A stretch of 64,000 nt of DNA, taken from the NCBI GenBank assembly GCA_037951105.1, contig JBAMJV010010731.1:1-64000 (forward strand). The letters run 5' to 3'. Origin of the DNA: Echinarachnius parma. Lineage: Eukaryota; Echinodermata; Echinoidea; Clypeasteroida; Echinarachniidae. A program made the position numbers and the translations under genes. Of this stretch, positions 45,500-64,000 are shown piece after piece; positions within the stretch are counted from its first letter, which is position 1; every line of letters starts with the position of its first letter. The notes under the pieces were generated by a model. That model searched no databases, was not told the origin of the DNA, and saw only the letters and a program-made list of their open reading frames with translations.

Positions 45500-48040
45500 A
45501 TGTATGGGGTTAGCACAATGTGGATGATCATCATTGATAGAGTGGACACGTCTTCCGCAAGTTCTGTGAGGATACAGGGGCCGTCACATATCCAAAACGA
45601 GCCCGCTAGACTTGGCTGACTCATTATACATTGATAACAACAATATACATCACAGATAAGGCATTTACTCTCAATCCAATGAACTATGGAAAGCTGTGGA
45701 TAGGTTGAGTTTGTCCCAAAAGGTGTGTGCCGATTCCAGACATATGTGGACACAACTTCAGCATTGAGGACAATCAATTATTAGATGTTTTAATGTGGAC
45801 ATAAGAGATATAGACTGAATCAAAGACTTATTCACGTCATCCACATATAACATTTACTCTAAATCCACTGAATTTTGGTACTTGGTATAGTATAGTAGTC
45901 ATCAAAAATACTCCATACGCATCACAACAACTTAACAACATGGCATCGACAGACGCAAACTATTACGAAGAGGCGATCGGGTCGCGTATTCCACCTCCGA
46001 GCCCGTCCAAGGTGATAATCTTTCGCCACTTATTTTTAATAATTAATAATCTTTAGGGGTTTTAAAATAATTGAATAACAAATACAATAAATCAACGACT
46101 GACATTGATTTACTCCCAGAACTGGCATTATGAAGTAAAAACAAATTCACTGTGCACAAACTATCATATACTTAAAGGAACTTGCGATGTGCGATCTTAC
46201 AAAGATACCTTTGAAATTGAGGACAATGACTAAATTTAGATGTGGTAATGATAATATGGACTGCTGTGGATATAGGCTGAGTAAGTGCATAACAATAACA
46301 TCACTAAGGTGATTGTCATAAAAAGCATCTGTTGATTCCAGGCATGTGCGGAAACAATGTAAAACATGTATGCATTGTACAAATCAAAATTAATAAGCCA
46401 TTGTAATCCTCGGCATCTCCCTTAAGATGCGGAAAACGACTGACGTTTACACAACGTATTATGATTAGAAGCTTTAGGAACACATCGAGATGTAAGCGGA
46501 CAAGACTTGTTACAAAACACACATGGTCTCATTACCAGACCGTAAAATTCATATTATGACATTGCTATTTTTAAAGTTCATAGTACCTTTAATATTATAT
46601 TGCATTTGCATTCTATCATAATTTAGGTGATTAATTTGCAAAGGATATTTCATAATCAATGTAATTTCGAATTTGGTATTCCCAAAGTTCGAAATTGTTT
46701 ATGCGAACACTTTCCTATAAAAAACTAGGTTACGATTGGGGAACGAGTCGTGGTGCAAATTCTGTGACACCTCCACGTAAATTAAATCGAGCCAGTACGA
46801 TGAAGGAGTTCATACTTGCTACGCCTAGCTCTGACCATGGCTTTTCTGGCAAGATTGTTCAACATAAAGTATGACAACGACATCACAGATTTGTAACACC
46901 TGGATTCAGTTCCTCGCAGGGCAATTAAAATACCTCATATGTTGGCCAGATGTCTTGGCAATATGTTCCAACCTCCCTAGGTCTCTCAAGCACAAGTACA
47001 AGTACGACGAATAGAACATTTGCGAAATCATATTATCCGGTGGTGAAAATCGTCTCCATTGCTTCATGCACAAATCATTCTGCCGGATTGAACAACGTAC
47101 ATCGCCCGACAAGGAACGGACAAGAAACGCATACGAACGGAGACTAACGGATTTAAAATGTTACTCTCCGTCGGGCATCCGTTTACGCTATCCGTTGATA
47201 TGTGACCGGGCCTTTAACCATCCAAACCTGAACCTTAAATGGCGTTTGTTTCTATTCCTTTCAAGTTCCTTCTGGAAAATCGGTTCCACCTTTAAATAGG
47301 GGCATTGCTCTCATGAAAAGCAAATTTATACAGAGGATTGTTTTTGTCAAAAAATGACATATGAGAGAACACTAAATAAACTTGCTACTGACTAAAAATG
47401 AGATAAGATAAAAGAGAGCTTGAAGAAGAATTTGAAGGTGTGAGTTTCAATGCAGTCAGACAACAAAAGCTGTGTGATCAATATTAGACAAATAATAGGC
47501 TATAAGGCTATACTCCCTACTCCCAAAAAGTGAGGTGGTCATACATTCTTCAGACATAGTAACCTGAATGACTATATATTTTAATTCCATACATCCTAAG
47601 CTTCAATTTGGTATATGACTCTAGAGGTTTGATTTAGTCAATGTGGTGATTGTATGGTTACTCTTTTATTTATAATTATACGAATCTGAAACCATTTACC
47701 AGGGCCAGTTATCAATGCAACAGGACTGACTACCTTCCAAAAGGCTGCATTACCTACCATTATAGTGACACAGCCTCCAGTGGGCTCCTATATTGTATAA
47801 ACATTGCTACACGTTCTTTACTTGCACATTTTATTATTTTGCATTTTTATTGTACATAAATGCAAAACAAAAATTGTATAATACACAACGGCACATCATC
47901 CCAGTATAGCTTTGCAGCTGCTTCAAGGGATTACCTCATCAAATCAAATCAAAATGATGTGCTTAGGATATGTTGTGTGTACAGTGTCCCCTTTACAAGT
48001 AGATGAATGGGGAATTGAACTATTCATTCAAACAAGTTTG
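45500..48040. other. no gene recognised
   Basis: Unique AT-rich sequence. Frames up to 77 codons (for example 47066-47299) show no domain. It lies just beyond the PIGQ 3' end. Confidence 0.4.
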
Positions 48041-48049
48041 TCTCAAGAA

Positions 48050-48320
48050 CCGGGCAAAGTGGATTCTTCAATTTGGGACTCAAGAGGGTTTAAGAAAAAT
48101 AAATACAAATTTCAGTTTTTTTTTACAGAAAGAAATTCATAAAATGTCAGTTATAACTAATGAAAGACTGGCTAGCACAAACTACTCAAGTCAAGTGGAT
48201 TTTAATTTGGGACTCAGAGAATTAAAGAAAAAAATACATACAAATTTCAACTTTTTTAACAGTAAAAAACACATTTAAATTTCAGTTATAACTGATGAAA
48301 GACTGGCTAGCACAAACTAC
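48050..48320. repeat. about 130-bp tandem repeat in the PIGQ 3' region
   Basis: tcagttataactaatgaaag and actggctagcacaaactac occur at 48145 and 48283, with related 'tttgggactcaagagg' blocks at 48076 and 48207. It would lie in the 3' UTR of PIGQ. Confidence 0.75.
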
Positions 48321-48336
48321 TTGGTGTTAGATGCTG

Positions 48337-61771
<13,435 letters not shown>

Positions 61772-61834
61772 TTCAGAAGTAATTCCTTCTCCTGTAAAGT
61801 GTGAGAAACAAACAAACAATACAAAAATAAACAT

Positions 61835-62790
61835 GTGAAAATGTTATAAATCTATGGCCCCTAGCTTGCAATATAAATTACATTTTTTGTTAATGAATTC
61901 AGAATAGATTCATGTTATCTCGAATGCATACAAGAGCATCTGATTAGTTATTCCTCTGTACTATGTAAGTTGTAACAAACCATTCAACACATTACCTAGT
62001 AAAGACAAGAAATAACTGATCGTATCTGCCTGCCATATGTCGGGCAGTTTGAACGATGGGTGGAAAAATGCAGCTCAGCTGATCCCGAAAAAGGGTGGAA
62101 AATTAGTTAAAATGTCGTCAAAAAGAGCAGCAATGTAATGGAGCTCATGAAATTGTCAAGTTAAATTATTGGTTTAACTGAATATCTCAATAAATATTTA
62201 GAAAATATAAATAAAACAGTTAAACTGTGTTCTTTCAAAGCCATCACACTGCCCGTCCATTGGTAACTTTTCTCTCCGATCTATGTGAGGTATTGCCCCG
62301 CACAAAATGCATCAATCAAAGAATCTGTCGTTAGAAAGGTCCAACAGTACAGTAAATGTAAAAGAGGCCCTGAAAACGACAGATTATCGGGCTAATACAT
62401 TGGGGGCTACAACTTATTCCAGACTTGCAAGGAAGATAGAACTACAAAATTGACATTTACCATTTACTACAAAAGTACAAGTCTACATGTCTTTTGCCGG
62501 TAGTGGTGTTGATTTTGGGAGTGTTTACCTCCCGGGACTCGTGATAATTTTTCGGGCGGGTACCGGGTACCCAAAATTTATCCAGTTAATTTTATTTGTT
62601 GATTTCGCGATCGGCATGTCAGTTCACGGTGCTGGGATTACATGTTCACTCAAAAGTACGTAGTGACAAAAATGCAGCGCATTTATGACAATAAATAATT
62701 TTCTAAAATACAGCAAATTTGTAAATCAATTACAGTTTTAGCATTTCTGACATGATTTTGACGGAATTATGGTAACATACTGTTTAAATT
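61835..62790. other. PIGQ first intron and upstream, no other feature
   Basis: AT-rich, without recognised frames or repeats. Lies between the proposed first exon and coding exon 1. Confidence 0.35.
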
Positions 62791-62793
62791 TAC

Positions 62794-62905
62794 CTCGATT
62801 ACGAAATGTCTGACGAAAATAGGACATAAATGACCTCCGTGGCCGATCGTTTCTTCAACACACTTCGGCGAATTTGATAGTCGGGCATATAGCGCCGCCA
62901 TTTTT
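62794..62905 (-). promoter_or_regulatory. candidate PIGQ promoter / non-coding first exon with YY1-type motif
   Basis: On the minus strand, 62905-62892 reads AAAAATGGCGGCGC, a match to the YY1 element often found at transcription starts. A donor (cgag|gtaaat) follows at 62793, about 1 kb before exon 1's acceptor. The ATG in the motif opens a 36-codon frame, but it does not join PIGQ's frame, so it would be an upstream ORF. The exact start site is not visible. Confidence 0.4.
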
Positions 62906-62909
62906 GGCT

Positions 62910-64000
62910 ATTTTCTGCCAGCTAGCGTCATTCGTTTACAACTTGTCGATTATCATTGTGTACATGCAATGAATCGATGGCTCCGATATAATTTCATTTT
63001 CCATTCGTATTACGTAGTTCAACTTCATGTGCAAGCGAAGCAGCGAAAAACGCATGCAACAATCGATCCGATGCGAATCTGACCTGGCGCTGTTTTATCC
63101 TTGTTTTTGCGCGCATTTTTTCGTTATTGTTATAGCATAATTACAGAGTGCATGAACACAAAAAGGAAAGAAAAGAAAATGACAGTGGGCAGATAACTTG
63201 GGCGTTCAAAGAGTGGACTTTTGCTTTATTTTCAGGGAATCGAGTATTGATTTTTGCGCCCGGGACTCGACTCGGGGGCCCAGACAGCAGCAGATGCGTC
63301 AAGAGATTCAACAGTCAAGACTTTGTCTTGACTTGACAGTGTCACTCAACATCACATCATCACGTCACATCAGGGTACGGAAAAGAAGGACTCCTCCTGT
63401 AGACTTTCCGGTCTTCTCTACGTTGATTGTTGCTACTGATGACTCCACCAAATTCAAGAATCAAGGACAAGGTTTCAAACTTTCACGGCTCAAGCAGTCA
63501 GTCAGACTCAGAGACAGAGACAGAGACAGACAGTCTCAGAGTCAGACTGTCAGAGACAACCAACAAATCATGATGCAACAAATCAGAGGCAACAACAAAT
63601 CTAACCTAACCAGGCGCACGGCGCCTGGCATACTGAGGTGTGTATACCGTGATGGTAACACTTTATAGGCTTTAACGGCAAACACACTTATACAAAAAAA
63701 AGTTAAAAACACATTATCATACTTTAAATAACATATCTCGGTTCATACTTACGAATTATGTTATGCATGGGCATCAATGATCCAAATCGTGAAATGTCTG
63801 ATGCTCCATTCGTTTTATTTATACTGAAATTTACTATAAAACTGGCAAGATTACAGAAGTGACGAAAATGGTTTCCGAATTTGTTCGCTGCATGCAATAT
63901 CAGGTGATCAAGAACTTGTCGGCAATGCACCCCTGTATATACTACGTACCATACATGCGAGTCCTGGCTTATTATATTGTTAGTCAACCGATCGCCCCGC
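62910..64000. other. upstream of PIGQ, no gene recognised
   Basis: A GACAGA-type microsatellite lies at 63508-63560. Frames 63148-63336 and 63198-63668 have no recognised domain. Confidence 0.35.

Noticed and set aside
62500-62600. ccgggactcg / gggcgggtaccgggtacc block as a possible regulatory element
   Set aside because: Short GC-rich patch with no recognisable site or repeat partner beyond the ggtacc motif.

Overview
This is a window of animal (eukaryotic) nuclear DNA. It has spliced genes, GT-AG introns, and a very high load of satellites, MITEs and decayed transposons. The mix of DIRS, BEL/Pao, Ty3/Gypsy, Merlin/ISXO2, P-element and L1-like pieces, the long poly-G/poly-C tracts, and 'tatatagcgct' and 'gcggaggcata' repeats is typical of marine invertebrates. 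An echinoderm or similar marine deuterostome is my guess, but the species cannot be fixed from sequence alone.

One host gene is recognised with confidence. It is a minus-strand orthologue of PIGQ, a subunit of the GPI-GlcNAc transferase that starts GPI-anchor synthesis in the ER. I could thread eight coding exons from 61771 down to 48337 with compatible phases and GT-AG borders, giving about 607 residues. A non-coding first exon with a YY1-type motif is proposed near 62.9 kb. Its introns hold two copies of a TTAA-flanked MITE, a 5.8 kb DIRS-type tyrosine-recombinase retrotransposon (51463-57278) and several broken extra copies of PIGQ's own exons. One extra terminal exon is still open and could be an alternative 3' end.

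Layout. 0-18 kb: no gene recognised; minisatellites, MITEs, an approx. 1 kb direct duplication, G/C tracts and triplet repeats. 18.2-19.1 kb: a large fold-back element. 19.2-21.9 kb: a broken plus-strand gene of a transposon-associated family with a PIN/FEN-like core and a Cys-rich tail. 22-31 kb: a mosaic of fragments (Krueppel-like zinc finger, BEL/Pao protease and RT, L1-like ORF1, Merlin/ISXO2 transposase, P-element transposase), two kb of which are duplicated 4.7 kb apart. 31.6-41 kb: a dispersed and tandem array of a coding unit of unknown function, split by other insertions and by a retroelement-like block carrying an intact 459-codon ORF for a TatD-family metallonuclease. 42-45.5 kb: Ty3/Gypsy RNase H and integrase pieces, a 62-bp minisatellite and two small basic ORFs. 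48-63 kb: the PIGQ locus.

All calls rest on reading motifs and translated frames by eye; no database search was possible.
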